From the NCBI RefSeq assembly GCF_004011695.2, contig NC_082410.1:1116001-1180000 (forward strand): a stretch of DNA of 64,000 bases. The letters run 5' to 3'. The notes under the pieces were generated by a model. The model worked only from the letters and a program-made list of their open reading frames with translations. It was not told where the DNA came from and did no database searches. Position numbers and translations under genes: made by a program. The DNA comes from Ascochyta rabiei. Its lineage: Eukaryota; Ascomycota; Dothideomycetes; Pleosporales; Didymellaceae. Positions 42,656-53,301 of the stretch are shown piece after piece; the first letter of the stretch is position 1, and the number at the start of each line of letters is the position of its first letter.

Positions 42656-43374
42656 ATGCCCACCGCCACGAACCCACCTTCTCGTTCACCCTCCCCTGCG
42701 CCCGCGCCACCTGTTGCCGAGGCTCCTGGCCCGCGCGCTCAAGGCCTCATCAACGTCTTCAATCAGGCCTCCAAAGCCACGCTCGATAAATGCTCCTCCA
42801 AAAACTTCGCATCCTGCTTCCCTACCGCCGCGCAATACGCGCCTGAAACGCTCGAAGGGCTGCGCAGCCAGATCGTAGACCAGCTGGACCGCACATGGAA
42901 GGTCAACTTTGAGGAAATCCTGAAGAAGAGGAACGTGGTCAAGCTGGTCAACGAATTGGAGCAGTGCATCGAAGATGCAAAGCTCAGGAAGAAGCGCGCA
43001 GAGGCCAGCGCGAATGGAGGGCCTGTTGGGGCGCCTGTACCGTGAGTTGTCATCTGCGGAACGCGCGCGGCGCAAAGCTAACGGGTGCTCGCAGCCCGCA
43101 CACGCTCACGCCGTCTGAAATCCACTTGGCGCATCTGATGCCTTTCCTCGAGAAGCAAGCGACAGACATGAATACCAGACTCGCCGAAACACAGGCGTCG
43201 AACAACGAACTGCTCGCGACTGTGACTGCACAACGCGCAGAAATCGAGGCGCTTGTCAGAGGCTTGGAGAGCGTCGTCAACGATCTGGAGACCAGTGCGC
43301 AGATGATGGCGCAGGACGATGTTCAGGACTTGAGCACTGAGATCAGAGATATTGAGATGGGCATGAGGACATGA
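42656..43374 (+). CDS. NNF1: Kinetochore protein Nnf1 (Mis12/MIND complex)
   Basis: Two exons, 42656-43041 and 43095-43374 (221 aa), with a 53-nt intron (GTGAGT donor, GCTAAC branch, TCGCAG acceptor). A Pro-rich N-terminus precedes the Nnf1 domain: R-A-Q-G-L-x-x-V-F-N-Q-A, then L-D-K-C-S-x-x-N-F-x-x-C-F-P-T and W-K-x-N-F-E-E-I-L-K-K-R-N-V-V, with L-N-E-L-E-like helix heptads after it. Exon 2 is a coiled coil. Nnf1 joins Mis12, Dsn1 and Nsl1 in the inner-to-outer kinetochore linker. Length agrees with other filamentous fungal Nnf1 proteins. Confidence 0.9.
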
Positions 43375-44077
43375 AGATATCTGATGGGTCGACGGACGCC
43401 GAGCACAACACTTTTTCGAAGAGACGGACCTGGTGACACAACGCTCGCTACAAAAGACATTCAAATCCTACACCGGTGCAGTAGAGAGAAGACAAGGTCT
43501 GAAGTCGAAGAAGGGTAGAGAGCGAGGGAGTGCATCTTCTCGGCGACAATGCCAGTCGTTGGTAGGACGCGCTGCAGCCATCACTGGAAGCAGTCGATCA
43601 CTTGTCGATGGAGCGACTGGAGAAGTTCAGATACCCGTCCCACCCAAGATCGCTAGCTCGATGCAGTCCATCCGTTGGCAGACGACCGACGGAACATGTT
43701 GCTCGGGCACCCTCATGACATACAGCGCATCACAAGTAGCCACAGCTAGTCTGCAGATGCACACTGGTCTGCAGCCTCGACGCATCGAGAAGCCGGCATT
43801 CCGCCATTGCCGAGTCGCGTGGTTCAGCGTGGTTGCGTTTCACCAAGTGTTTATATTGCGGTCAATATCAGATTACCCTTTTTGTCAAACCGAAACACCT
43901 CCCAGCCCACCGCGTAATATGAACAATATGGAGAGGCATGGCAAACATGCCACAATCAGGCTCATCTGTTTCAGCGTCACCTAACGGACGTCTAGATATA
44001 ATCGTGCAGGCGCAGCCCTTGTTCTTTGTTACGGTCTCTCAGATCTTTTCCGGAAGAGCCTCGAATACACGGACACG
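43375..44077. other. Intergenic, no gene seen
   Basis: Between NNF1 and the AA9 gene. A forward frame 43433-43984 exists but its composition is random. TATAAT-like sequence lies near 43995, about 80 nt before the AA9 ATG. Confidence 0.5.
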
Positions 44078-44888
44078 ATGAAGCTCACCACAACCCTCGC
44101 CGTAGCACTGGCAGCCGACGCAGCCAGCGCCGCAGCCCTACAAGCCCGCCACTATCTCTTCCCCGCCCTGACCGGCACAGCAGACTGGTGAGTTCCACAT
44201 AGAGTCTTCCACTTGCAGTCTGGCTCACAGCACAACTGGTCTGTCGTCCGCACAACCGCAAACCACTACTCCAACGGCCCCGTCACCGACGTGACTTCCT
44301 CCGCCCTCCGATGCTACGAACTCACACCCGGCGCTACCACTACAGCGACACAGTCTGTCGCCGCCGGGTCGAGCGTGAGTTTCAAAGTGACGCCCAACAT
44401 CTTCCGTAAGCCTCTCCCCCTCTCTCCTTACTGCACGTGAATCCCCAGCTTAAGCATCCCCAGACCAAGGACCTCTGCAATTTTACATGGCCAGAGTCCC
44501 CACAGGCAAAACAGCAGCAACCTGGGACGGCAGCGGGAACGTGTGGTTCAAGATTTACACAGAGAAAGCCAACGTCGCGAACGGCGCGTTGACGTGGGCC
44601 AGCATGAACGCCGCCACGGCCTCTGTCACGATTCCAAAGGCGACACCTTCAGGCGAGTATCTGCTGCGCGTCGAGCACATTGCGCTGCATACTGCTAGTG
44701 CGATCAATGGCGCGCAGATTTACTTGTCCTGCGCCCAGATCAAGGTTACAGGCGGTGGGAGTGGGACTCCGGGCCCGCTTGTTGCGTTTCCTGGTGCGTA
44801 CACGGCTGGTGAGAAGGGGTTGCAGGTCAATATCTATGGCGGGCAGACTTCGTACACGGCTCCGGGGCCCGCGGTGTGGACTGGTTAG
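44078..44888 (+). pseudogene. AA9 lytic polysaccharide monooxygenase with an apparent frame break after exon 1
   Basis: ATG 44078 begins a signal peptide leading to H-Y-L-F-P-A-L (His at residue 25), the expected copper-binding N-terminal His of AA9 enzymes after processing. Exon 2 (44219-44405) encodes the N-H-Y-S-N-G-P-V-T-D block. Exon 3 (44464-44888) encodes [11 protein letters not shown], the second copper His in L-R-V-E-H-I-A-L-H, and the Tyr motif in Q-I-Y-L-S-C-A-Q. The exon 2/3 intron (58 nt) splices in frame. Exon 1 ends at a strong GTGAGT donor (44188) in phase 2, but both available AG acceptors (exons starting 44219 or 44231) need phase 0, and that intron would be only about 31-43 nt. 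So the gene is broken, has an assembly error, or uses an unusual splice. AA9 enzymes oxidatively cleave cellulose and related glycans. Confidence 0.7.
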
Positions 44889-45008
44889 TTAGGGTGGGGG
44901 CTTCGCTGGGCGAGTTTCACAGATCTCAGAGCGACCAGTCCAATCTAAACCCAGTATCTGCGGAACCTTAGATCATAACTTTCTCATATGCTGGGGTTTC
45001 CACGAGTC

Positions 45009-45921
45009 TCACTCGGCCTTGAATCCAACACCAACATGTATGTCCCACCTCAAATACGCCCCACTTTCTTTATCCGCCACCGCCAACGCCCTCCTCCTCT
45101 CCACCTCTTCCTCATCCCAATACCCCTCCCCCTCAACCTTGGCCAGGTTCTTCAACCCGCCAAACACAGCCCCAATCCCCAACTCCGTAAACGCGCCCCT
45201 CTGCTCCGGAAGCCGGTCGGTACTGAGCACATCCTCCTCGACATCCCTTAATCCCGCATCCTCAAACAGCGTAGACAGCGAGGGGAAACTGTATCCAAAC
45301 CGCCTGACAAGCGTACTATTAAGCTGGACCTGCCCACGCGTCAAATGGTGTCCAGGCGTAGCCATCTGCGCCATCCCACGAAACGCGCGGGCGACGAGGA
45401 AATCGCCTTCGGTCCAGCAGAGAGCGCCGCGAGGCTTCAGCAGGGCGAGAACGTTATCCAGCACCGCTTTCCACGCGGCCTCTGGGCCCAGGCTGATGAT
45501 GATGAGGCGGATGTTGACCAGGTCGAAGGTCCCGTGTAGCTCCGTGGGGAAGGGGGCTTTGAAGTCGCCGTAGCCGAGGGTGACGTTGGGCGGTAGAGAG
45601 GCGGCGGGGGGGAACTGCTCTGCGGATATGTCGAAGCCGTGGATTTTGTGCCCGGGGGGTGAGGCTTGCGACATTTCTATCGGCCAGATGCCCGTGCCCG
45701 TGCCTATGTCGGCGATCCGCGCATTTTCTGGTAACGCTGCGGAGACGGTTGGGTGGAGCAGGTAGCCGATGCTTCTGGGCAGTGTTAGGTGGGTGGTGGG
45801 ATGAAGGGGGGGAAGAGGAGGTGTATGTATACCGAGTCCATATTGTGTGTTGCTTCAGCAGACGCTTCTGTTCGTCCGAAGCTCGACCGAGCCAGTATGG
45901 CTCTGGAGATGAGGTGGTCAT
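45009..45921 (-). CDS. SAM-dependent methyltransferase (LaeA-like class)
   Basis: Two exons, 45921-45833 and 45774-45009 (284 aa), with a 58-nt intron (GTATAC donor, CCTAAC branch, GCCCAG acceptor). Splicing yields S-I-G-Y-L-L-H-P followed by the SAM-binding motif I A-D-I-G-T-G-T-G-I-W (about residues 51-60). Motif II is G-F-D-I-S, then a F-D-L-V-N-I-R acidic strand and L-L-K-P-R-G-A-L-C-W-T-E motif. Proteins of this type include the secondary-metabolism regulator LaeA and many small-molecule methyltransferases. No biosynthetic core enzyme lies next to it in this window, so its substrate cannot be inferred. It converges with the AA9 gene. Confidence 0.85.
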
Positions 45922-46359
45922 ATTCGACGTGATTTGCGAAACGGTGCGAGATGTTCGTCTTTCTTTGTGGAGTTGTGTTGAATGTCGGGGGAAAGGTGAC
46001 GTACCTTGGTAAGAGATCTGGGTAGGCTATGCCACGTAGTTCTACACCTACTCCGTATGGCTACACTTGTGTGTCGATCAGCGGGTATAGTCGGTAGTCA
46101 CAGTGGGGCATCGAATACCATAGCGGGTCGCGGGTAGGCCCGAATATGGCCTTGGTAGATCATGTCACTGCGTTCGCTTGTCATCAGGTTAAAATGTGCG
46201 CTTAATGTAAAGGTTTCACTTTAACGAGGGCCCTACGCGATATATCTTAAAGAATACATACGCAGTATACCAACTACACTACTGACACACTACCAACCCA
46301 AAGTCACGGGGTGTAAAAGGACTTTCGTCAACTCCTATAATTAACCGAGGAACGACATT
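45922..46359. other. Intergenic, no gene seen
   Basis: AT-richer spacer between two minus-strand genes, holding the methyltransferase promoter. No coding signal. Confidence 0.55.
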
Positions 46360-48699
46360 CTATCCATACATAACCGTCTCCCGCGGCTTTCCTGGCTTAT
46401 GCACCCCTGCCGCAACATCAGTATCGAACCTAACCTCCACCCGCGTGCTATCCTCCTCTGAGACCCGGATTCGAGTGCGCTGTCGAAAGGTATCTAGGCA
46501 CTGGATTCCTGTTGCGGTGTTGTGCAGCGCGAGCTCCGACTTGCGCGACTGCTGCGCCAGCGCGAGAAGCTCCGGGACCGAGTCCCAGCAGGCTGAGCTG
46601 CGGCGGCGGAGGAGCAGGAATGTTGTGTGGGCTAGCGCGATGGCGAGATGCAGGATCACGACGGCAAGAGCAAGGATATCGGTTGTTGACGAGGTTTTGA
46701 ATGCGTAGCCTGTTATTATTTGCGAGACCTCGAAGGGGGTGAAGGAGGTGGGAGAGGAGAGGGATGGGTCCGAGTATGCTTCGCCACTGTGCAGAAGTTG
46801 GTTCCGGAAGTCGGGGATGCGCATGTGGTGGATGGTCAAGTGGGGGGTCTTGTTGCTGACCGGGAGGGTGATGTTGAGCATGCGCCAGGTTCCTGCGCGG
46901 GAGAGTGCGTCGGCGAAAATGGAGGCGAGAGTGTGTTCGATTGCAGGGCTTGAGGATGTGCTGGATGCTGTCAATGCGAGCAGAGCTGAGATTGTGGTCA
47001 TGTCTGACGCTGAGACAGTGCTGGCGTTGGAATCTGCGGGCCGCGCTGTATTCAAAGAGTAGGGGATGTTGGTGTCGTTAGAGAGAGGTAAGTTGATGGA
47101 GTTGAACCATTCATCAGTAATATTGATACGCCGCCAAGAATCTCGAGGCCCAGAGTTTGAATTGAACATGTCGAACGCTCGGTACGATCCCGATGACACG
47201 AGCGAGTTCTTGACTGACCTTGTGACAGAGTAAACCTCCGTTTGCACTGCCTGAGCGAGTCCAACAGAAACGGCTCCCTTGGCCCATCTTGCATCCACGA
47301 CACAGCTGGAAACACTGTGGGAGGTTTTGTCATCCCAGGCGTGCTCGATTATTATGCCGGTGGTGGCAGTCGTCCATGATACATTCGAAAGGTCTATGGC
47401 AGAAACCCTAGCATGCTGTGTATAGTTGAGATTCTTCAATGTTTCGTCCGAGAGCTGTACGGTGCGTAGTTCGCGCGGCTCACCAGGATTTTGGTCGTCG
47501 AATATCAGATTATTTCTGACAGCTCCACCAAACTCTGGTACTACAGGGAACTGCAGAGTCCTTTGTCCGGGCGCAAAGGATTGCCGATCACTGCAGACGA
47601 CTCGTACCGCAGGGACCCAAGTGTCCATCACAGACCTCATCGTGCTGTAGTATCTGTAACGAGATATCCGAGAGTTCATGCTGGCAGTTGCAGAATCGAC
47701 AGCAACTTGCCAGTCTTCGTTGATTGTGGCTGCCACCCACGAAGCAGGGCCGTGAATACCCACGGCTGAAGACTCCAATGCCGTCCTGGCTCGTTGAGCG
47801 GATGCCATGTTGTACGGTGGCATCTGACCCATTGGACTCCAAACCAGTAGTCCCACTGGAGTGTAGCGAGAATCCCTGGTCCCTGACCATGGTCGAGAGT
47901 AATCGCTCGAGGAAAATCTGTTCATGAGCGAAAGGTAGCCGCCAGCTGGACATAGAGCATTCGTGTAGGCTTTTGTAGAAGAGCAACTAGCTCCGAATAA
48001 ACCAGCTCCCGTCTCAGGCATATAGTGCTCAAGTCCTACACGCGAAGGCCATAAATCCTTGGTGGTACCGTTAATCCAGTACTTAGTTCCGCCGGCAGAC
48101 CATGTCTGTTCACGCGGAACGAGTAGAACGGCAACTGCAGGACCAGCTGTGACCGCGACGAGTCCTGCAAGCAGGAGTAGCCCCACGAGGGTTGCGTTAA
48201 GTTTGGCCCCTCTAGACACCGAGCCGATGAAGGCGGTAGACCAGAAGTAGCTTAGTTGGCTGAATAGAGAGCCTGCCCCAACGAGTCCGAAAGGTACGCC
48301 TTCGCCATCTATCAGGTCGTGCCGGATTCTATGGACAACAACAGTTGCAAGGCTGGCAACGATGAGCAGTTCCTGTGCCTTTGCCGCAATTTGGAGTAAC
48401 GCAATATATTGTGAGGTTCTTCCTGGTTGACCAGCTAGTTCAAATCCGATGAAATAGCCTTGGAGGTTGATTGAGATGAGAAATATTGAGAAAGCGCACG
48501 GTAGCAAATGCACGGCACACCGCTGGAGGGTTGTGCGTAGAGACGTTGTATGGATAAGCTTCGTAGGCTCTGATCGGGTGTTGTAGCCCGAAAGTTTGTT
48601 CTTCAAAACATTGAGAGCGTCCAGGCCTACAGCACGAAGAAAAGCCGAAAGCGTTGGTTGGGAGGGCGGCGGTTGTCGGTTTCGAGCCTGGTGATGCAT
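46360..48699 (-). CDS. Large multi-pass membrane protein, family not recognised
   Basis: Single exon, 779 aa from ATG 48699. Four hydrophobic helices lie in the first 210 residues (around L-P-C-A-F-S-I-F-L-I-S, L-L-I-V-A-S-L-A-T-V-V, L-F-S-Q-L-S-Y-F-W and V-G-L-L-L-L-A-G-L-V-A-V). A roughly 450-residue domain with many N-x-S/T sites follows, then one helix near the C-terminus (I-L-A-L-A-V-V-I-L-H-L-A-I-A) and a short cytosolic tail. The arrangement, N-terminal helices plus one big extracytosolic domain plus a final helix, resembles that of the DUF3176-like protein in this window, but I see no shared motif. Function unknown. Confidence 0.8.
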   Translation of the reverse strand: MHHQARNRQPPPSQPTLSAFLRAVGLDALNVLKNKLSGYNTRSEPTKLIHTTSLRTTLQRCAVHLLPCAFSIFLISINLQGYFIGFELAGQPGRTSQYIALLQIAAKAQELLIVASLATVVVHRIRHDLIDGEGVPFGLVGAGSLFSQLSYFWSTAFIGSVSRGAKLNATLVGLLLLAGLVAVTAGPAVAVLLVPREQTWSAGGTKYWINGTTKDLWPSRVGLEHYMPETGAGLFGASCSSTKAYTNALCPAGGYLSLMNRFSSSDYSRPWSGTRDSRYTPVGLLVWSPMGQMPPYNMASAQRARTALESSAVGIHGPASWVAATINEDWQVAVDSATASMNSRISRYRYYSTMRSVMDTWVPAVRVVCSDRQSFAPGQRTLQFPVVPEFGGAVRNNLIFDDQNPGEPRELRTVQLSDETLKNLNYTQHARVSAIDLSNVSWTTATTGIIIEHAWDDKTSHSVSSCVVDARWAKGAVSVGLAQAVQTEVYSVTRSVKNSLVSSGSYRAFDMFNSNSGPRDSWRRINITDEWFNSINLPLSNDTNIPYSLNTARPADSNASTVSASDMTTISALLALTASSTSSSPAIEHTLASIFADALSRAGTWRMLNITLPVSNKTPHLTIHHMRIPDFRNQLLHSGEAYSDPSLSSPTSFTPFEVSQIITGYAFKTSSTTDILALAVVILHLAIALAHTTFLLLRRRSSACWDSVPELLALAQQSRKSELALHNTATGIQCLDTFRQRTRIRVSEEDSTRVEVRFDTDVAAGVHKPGKPRETVMYG

Positions 48700-49359
48700 G
48701 CTGACAAGGACTACGGAGAACGTCAGGCTGGGGAGATGATTAGAGCCTTAAGTAGGCTCAGCGCGAACGGAGGAGAATTAGAACAAGGCTGTTTCGGGTT
48801 CTTGGACTTCGATAACGGGTGTGTAAGCCCTCCCTGTGCTAGTGTCTCGTACACAGCCTCTCCAGACCATGCCGAAGTGGATTGGCTGATTGCACCTTTG
48901 GCGGCTACCGTACATGTGTCGCCAGGCTGAGTCGCAGCTACGCAAGAAGTAAGGTCTGCTGCGCGTCAGCCGCACAGAAACGATGCAGCCACCCGTGAGC
49001 GAACACTATTTTGCCAGACTCGAGGGTCTTGCTACAGAAGCAATTGGTGGCTGACGTGACAAGATGTTATAGGCGCCCTGTACTGTGTCCATGCGCGGAT
49101 CTACGCAATACGCGCAAACGCCAAACCAAAACAATTCTGACAAACGTAGTCTTTAATACTAGAACATTGCTAGAGGAAAACCTTTACAAAAGCATCATAT
49201 TTTGAGGCATAGTAACAGGCTCAGTAAGAGATTGTTATATTACATACTTAATTCTGATATAAGGATGCTGTAATGAGATTTTATTGCAGGATGGCAAGCT
49301 GAGAAACACCTGAGAGATAGATCGTTGTTCACCTTCTTCCATCGAAGTACCAACACGGG
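48700..49359. other. Intergenic, no gene seen
   Basis: AT-rich toward the right, with no coding signal. Holds the promoter of the membrane-protein gene and the 3' flank of the chromate-transporter gene. Confidence 0.55.
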
Positions 49360-51124
49360 TTACTGCCCAACCGCGCCATACCATCCTAGTCCTAAGACAG
49401 CTCCAAATATGATGGCAACAGCGGGTGGCGTGCCAAACCACGCAGTCTCTGCATAGGCGAGTGTAGCAACGACAACCCACCACGGTTCATTGCCCAGGCT
49501 CGTACCATCACTGCTCTCCGGCGTGAGATAGCCAATCTCCCAAAGCCTGTAGACGGCAGTGAAGACTAAACCTACTGCCGTCGCGTTGATTCCTCTCAGC
49601 AGACTCAGCACCCACGCTTTGGTTCGCATGACCTGCCAGATCGACTGTGCGGCGACCGTTAGGACTAGGCCAGGGAAGAAGATGCCAAAGAATGCGAGCA
49701 AGCCTCCGAAGATGGTTGGTATCCCTGTTGATGCGAGCGTCAGAGCTCCAAGGTATACAGAGAAATTGAAGTTGGGCCCGGGCAATGCCTGAATGATGGC
49801 AAGACCTAGAAGGAAGTCTCGTGGTGAAACCCAGCCCGGATCTACAACGTACGAGCGCAGAAGGGGGATTACGACGGGCCCGCCGCCAAAAATGATCGTA
49901 CCAGCCAGGTACATGTTAGAGAACAGATCGAAGATTAACGGTCGGTCAGGGATGGTGCCACGGATGACCATTACTGCAAGAAAGGATGCTGGAAAGGGTA
50001 AGCTGGCTGTCGAAGTATCAAAGACTTCTCTTACCCAAAAATGCTGCGAATAGGGAAACCCCAAGCTTGATAGAGATGTTGTGGGTCTTGACGTCAGCTA
50101 CCGGTGGAGGGTTCGTTGTCGTATCAAGTTCTGTGCTCCGCCGGCTGTCGGCTCGACCTGGGCCTGCATCCTCATCGTCTAAAACCATACGATCTGTGGA
50201 ACTACCGGCTTGTACCCTTCTCTTAACAGCTTCCGGGCGACGTATCTGCAGCTGCTCTGCAGGCTGGATGTCTTGTGATGTACTTGATTCCTCCGCATCC
50301 CCGGCTTCATTCCTGGCCCTTCTTCTCTTACTTTCCCACTTAGCTTTAAGCTTGCCTATTCTCTGGGCGAGCCAGACATCCCAGATCACGGTGGTTGTGC
50401 CGCCACAAACGATCAAAACCGGAAAGTACCACAAGGCGTTATAGCAGATACCGGCGCAGGCACCCATGATTACCAAGATCCTGGTCAGGCGATCCTGAAT
50501 CGCTTTCTGTGCCAGCTTCAAAATCATAAGCAGATGCTGTAACGAGTGCTGCTCAGTTCGTCAAACCTACCTGCACAGCGGCCAGAGCGATGATACCGAC
50601 CGTACTAGCGTTCATCCCGCTCAGAAATGCATATACGATTGGTGGTAACCGATCTGGCATCCTTTGCACGCCGAGAGACAGGCCGTACATCCCAATGGCA
50701 CCTGGCAAGCTCCACAGTAGGAAAGCGAACACGGCTGAGACGACGCCTGCGTGTATCATCGCAATTGTGAAGAGCATCTTGGTAGAGGCTGGTCCAGGTA
50801 GCGCCTGGCAGATGGCAAAGATCTCTTGGTACTAAGACGTGTTTTAGTCTTTGATGGCTACTCTCAAAAGCCTACAGGGGTTCTGACTGTTTGTTCATCC
50901 ACCCATTTGCTACCTCCACCATAGCCCAAGCCTTCGACAAAACGTCGATGGAGGATCTGGAAATGCACAGGAGGTCCGCCAAATGCCGTGAAGCCAAGAT
51001 CCCACATCCTGACGAAGACCTCTGTCAGACGCCATTGCAGCTTGCCGGTGTTGGCTTGGAGTGAGGCGCTACGCTGTGCGCGTGCTCTTGCGCGCAGTGA
51101 GCCGATGATCGACTGGAGGGGCAT
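49360..51124 (-). CDS. Chromate ion transporter (CHR family), two-domain type
   Basis: Four exons: 51124-50888, 50831-50571, 50515-50035 and 49988-49360 (535 aa). The N-half has the CHR signature D-L-G-F-T-A-F-G-G-P-P-V-H and Q-A-L-P-G-P. The C-half repeats it as F-G-G-G-P-V-V-I-P-L-L and Q-A-L-P-G-P-N-F-N. The halves are joined by a charged, probably cytosolic linker with R-R-R and Ser/Asp. About ten hydrophobic helices are expected. CHR proteins expel chromate or carry related oxyanions such as sulfate. The second intron has two in-frame acceptors 21 nt apart; I prefer the longer intron (55 nt) because the shorter would be only 34 nt and because V-Q-L-A-Q-K fits the family. The first intron uses a weak GTCAGA donor. 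Confidence 0.88.
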
Positions 51125-52016
51125 CGTCGAGGTTTGTGATTGAGACAACAGTGCGTAGTGACCAACATTAAGACAAGACAATCCTTGCGCCCATAGCGTC
51201 TCCCTAACAGAGACCAATCAGATTGCGTATGTATGTCGCCATCGTTGTCCAGAAGTGCCAAGGCATGGCATTGGGATGGTGTCTCGCTTGTCGGCTGGTG
51301 CGGGCGTGCTCGGGGGTGATTGGATCCTCCGCATGTCTCTGCGCGGTTGTCTTCCCCACCATAAAACACTCCTAACGTCCTACGAACCACTGGGGTGGCT
51401 GGCTTCAGCTGCATGGCGGCTTAGCAACAGAAAGCTCATCATCTCACAAGGGTGTCACTATGAGGCTCGCCTCTCAGCTGTTCAAGGCGTCGGCTGGGAT
51501 GACTCGGACCACCGGCGCCCGTACTCCTCGCTCTTAGGAAGCTGACCTGCATGACAGATCGCATCGCATCGCGGCGTACTCTTTACAGCATTCCATAACG
51601 GGTCGACAGCATATTGGCTTCCCGTATCCAAGCAGATCAACCTGATCTACGCCTTTGTATCACACAGACGAATTGGCTTACATTTGTAGAATTTGTGTAA
51701 TGTCACAAAGCCCTCCACATCGTAGAGCTTTCGGCTCGAGAGTATTTCACTCTTCCTGGAATCAGGCAACGAAGGCTGATTGTCTTCTCGCACCGGTACA
51801 TGGCTGCAGTAACGGGCTCAGGTCAGCGATTGCCAACTGCAGAAGCTACCCATTGAACAAGACATCAATACCTCGAAGACATCGAAGGCTTCAGTAAGAG
51901 ATCCTTGCAAGAGTAGATTCGTCCATATAAAGTCGCGGTCTGAGGCTCGTCGTATTCATCGCAACCACAAGTACATCACTTCACAGATACAGAAATCCAG
52001 CAGCACACTAATCACA
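51125..52016. other. Divergent intergenic region
   Basis: Between the chromate transporter (-) and the lectin-like gene (+). No gene seen. A TATAAA at 51926 precedes the lectin-like ATG. Confidence 0.55.
51926..51931 (+). promoter_or_regulatory. TATA box of the beta-trefoil-like gene
   Basis: TATAAA in the context CCATATAAAG, 91 nt upstream of ATG 52017, followed by a C/A-rich leader. Confidence 0.5.
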
Positions 52017-52681
52017 ATGTTCTTTTCCACCGTCCTCATTGCCACTTTGGCAATCATTCCCTCAGCACTTGCTCAGTTCAACGGGCACTACACGATTAAA
52101 GCGATAGATGGGACCTCGTTGGCATTTGGATCACAGTCGAAGGTTTTTAGCATTGGGTATGATCCTCTTCGTACCCTGTCTGCGGTGTGATCTTCTAACT
52201 GCAAGGTATGGTTAGGCCGACTAACATATTTGTCTTGCAGTAATGCCCCTACAAAGAATGGCACTTTTTATATTACCTCTGGACCCAAGTCTTTAGGATA
52301 CGCCTTCATCACGGGTGTTCTGCCGTCCAATGTTCTCACTGCCACCGGTTCCTATACATCGACCAACAACCTCGATAATTCCCAGGCATCAGGCCTGGAT
52401 TTTTACTCCTCCACAGGGAACAGATCGCAGCAAGCATGGAAGATCAATAGTCTTGGCAACGGCCTCTACGAGTATGTATATTCATGTCCAATGCAAGAAG
52501 GCCTTTGGCAAGTACTGACCAGCTATTTCACAGGATCGAGAGTGCAGCATTCCCTGAAAGCGTGCTTGACATTAGGGGCGATGGCAGCAACACCCGTCAA
52601 GTCTTAGTGTATTCCAGAAACGGGGGCAGCAACCAGAAGTTTCGCATCATTCCGTTCAGCCTCTTCGATACGGCTACGTAG
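52017..52681 (+). CDS. Small secreted protein, possible beta-trefoil (ricin-B-like) fold
   Basis: Three exons: 52017-52156, 52241-52471 and 52534-52681 (172 aa), with introns of 84 and 62 nt; the first has a CTAAC branch and TTGCAG acceptor. Residues 1-19 are a signal peptide. The mature part is Gly/Ser/Thr-rich with short strands and QxW-like elements (Q-A-W-K-I, N-Q-K-F-R-I) plus D-I-R-G-D-G, as found in ricin-type beta-trefoil lectins. That makes a sugar- or protein-binding role plausible, but the motif evidence is modest and fewer than three clear trefoil repeats are visible. It has few or no Cys in the mature chain. Confidence 0.75.
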
Positions 52682-53301
52682 TCTGCAAGCAGTCTGCTTT
52701 TGGTGACGGAAGTCAAGCGTCGGCCGCAGTAAGAGGTTCTCGTAGTTGATTCAGCAAACGAAAGGGCTCAGGAGTTCTGCACTTGATTTTGTCGATTCTT
52801 GTCGTTTGCTTGCAGCACGATGAGACACTAGTTAGACCCTCATCGTGCATGGTGGCGCTTGGCCAGCTCACATACACGCTCTTTACTTGGAAAATCTCAC
52901 TCATCCGCTCTTTACGATCAAGTTGCCGATTGAACTTGTTGGCGGGAATTACTAACGCGATCTAAGCATGTATGACTTCCCACGTGGCGCGAACCGATCT
53001 GAGCCTCTGGGGTTACATAAGATCTGGCTTTGCTTCTGAATAAGCAATGAATCAAACTGAAGGGATGGTGCTTGAAATGGATGGCCTTGAGCCAGGAATA
53101 GGTGGTGAACCCACCGCGAGAACCAGTGGTTTTGTGGAGGAAGCAGTCACTGCATAGAGTGGCTGTCGTTACCGCCTGCGAGCTGATGGACCAGTTACTT
53201 AACCACCTACTTGACTAGCTTTAACTCAGCACTACTAGGTATATATATCGTGTCGCTTGCTCTACCACAACACAATTGACACCCACCAAAAATTCCACGC
53301 A
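52682..53301. other. Intergenic, EthD-gene promoter
   Basis: No gene seen. TATATATAT at 53240-53248 lies about 54 nt upstream of the EthD-gene ATG. Confidence 0.55.
53240..53248 (+). promoter_or_regulatory. TATA box of the EthD-domain gene
   Basis: TATATATAT about 54 nt upstream of ATG 53302, followed by a CA-rich leader. Confidence 0.5.
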
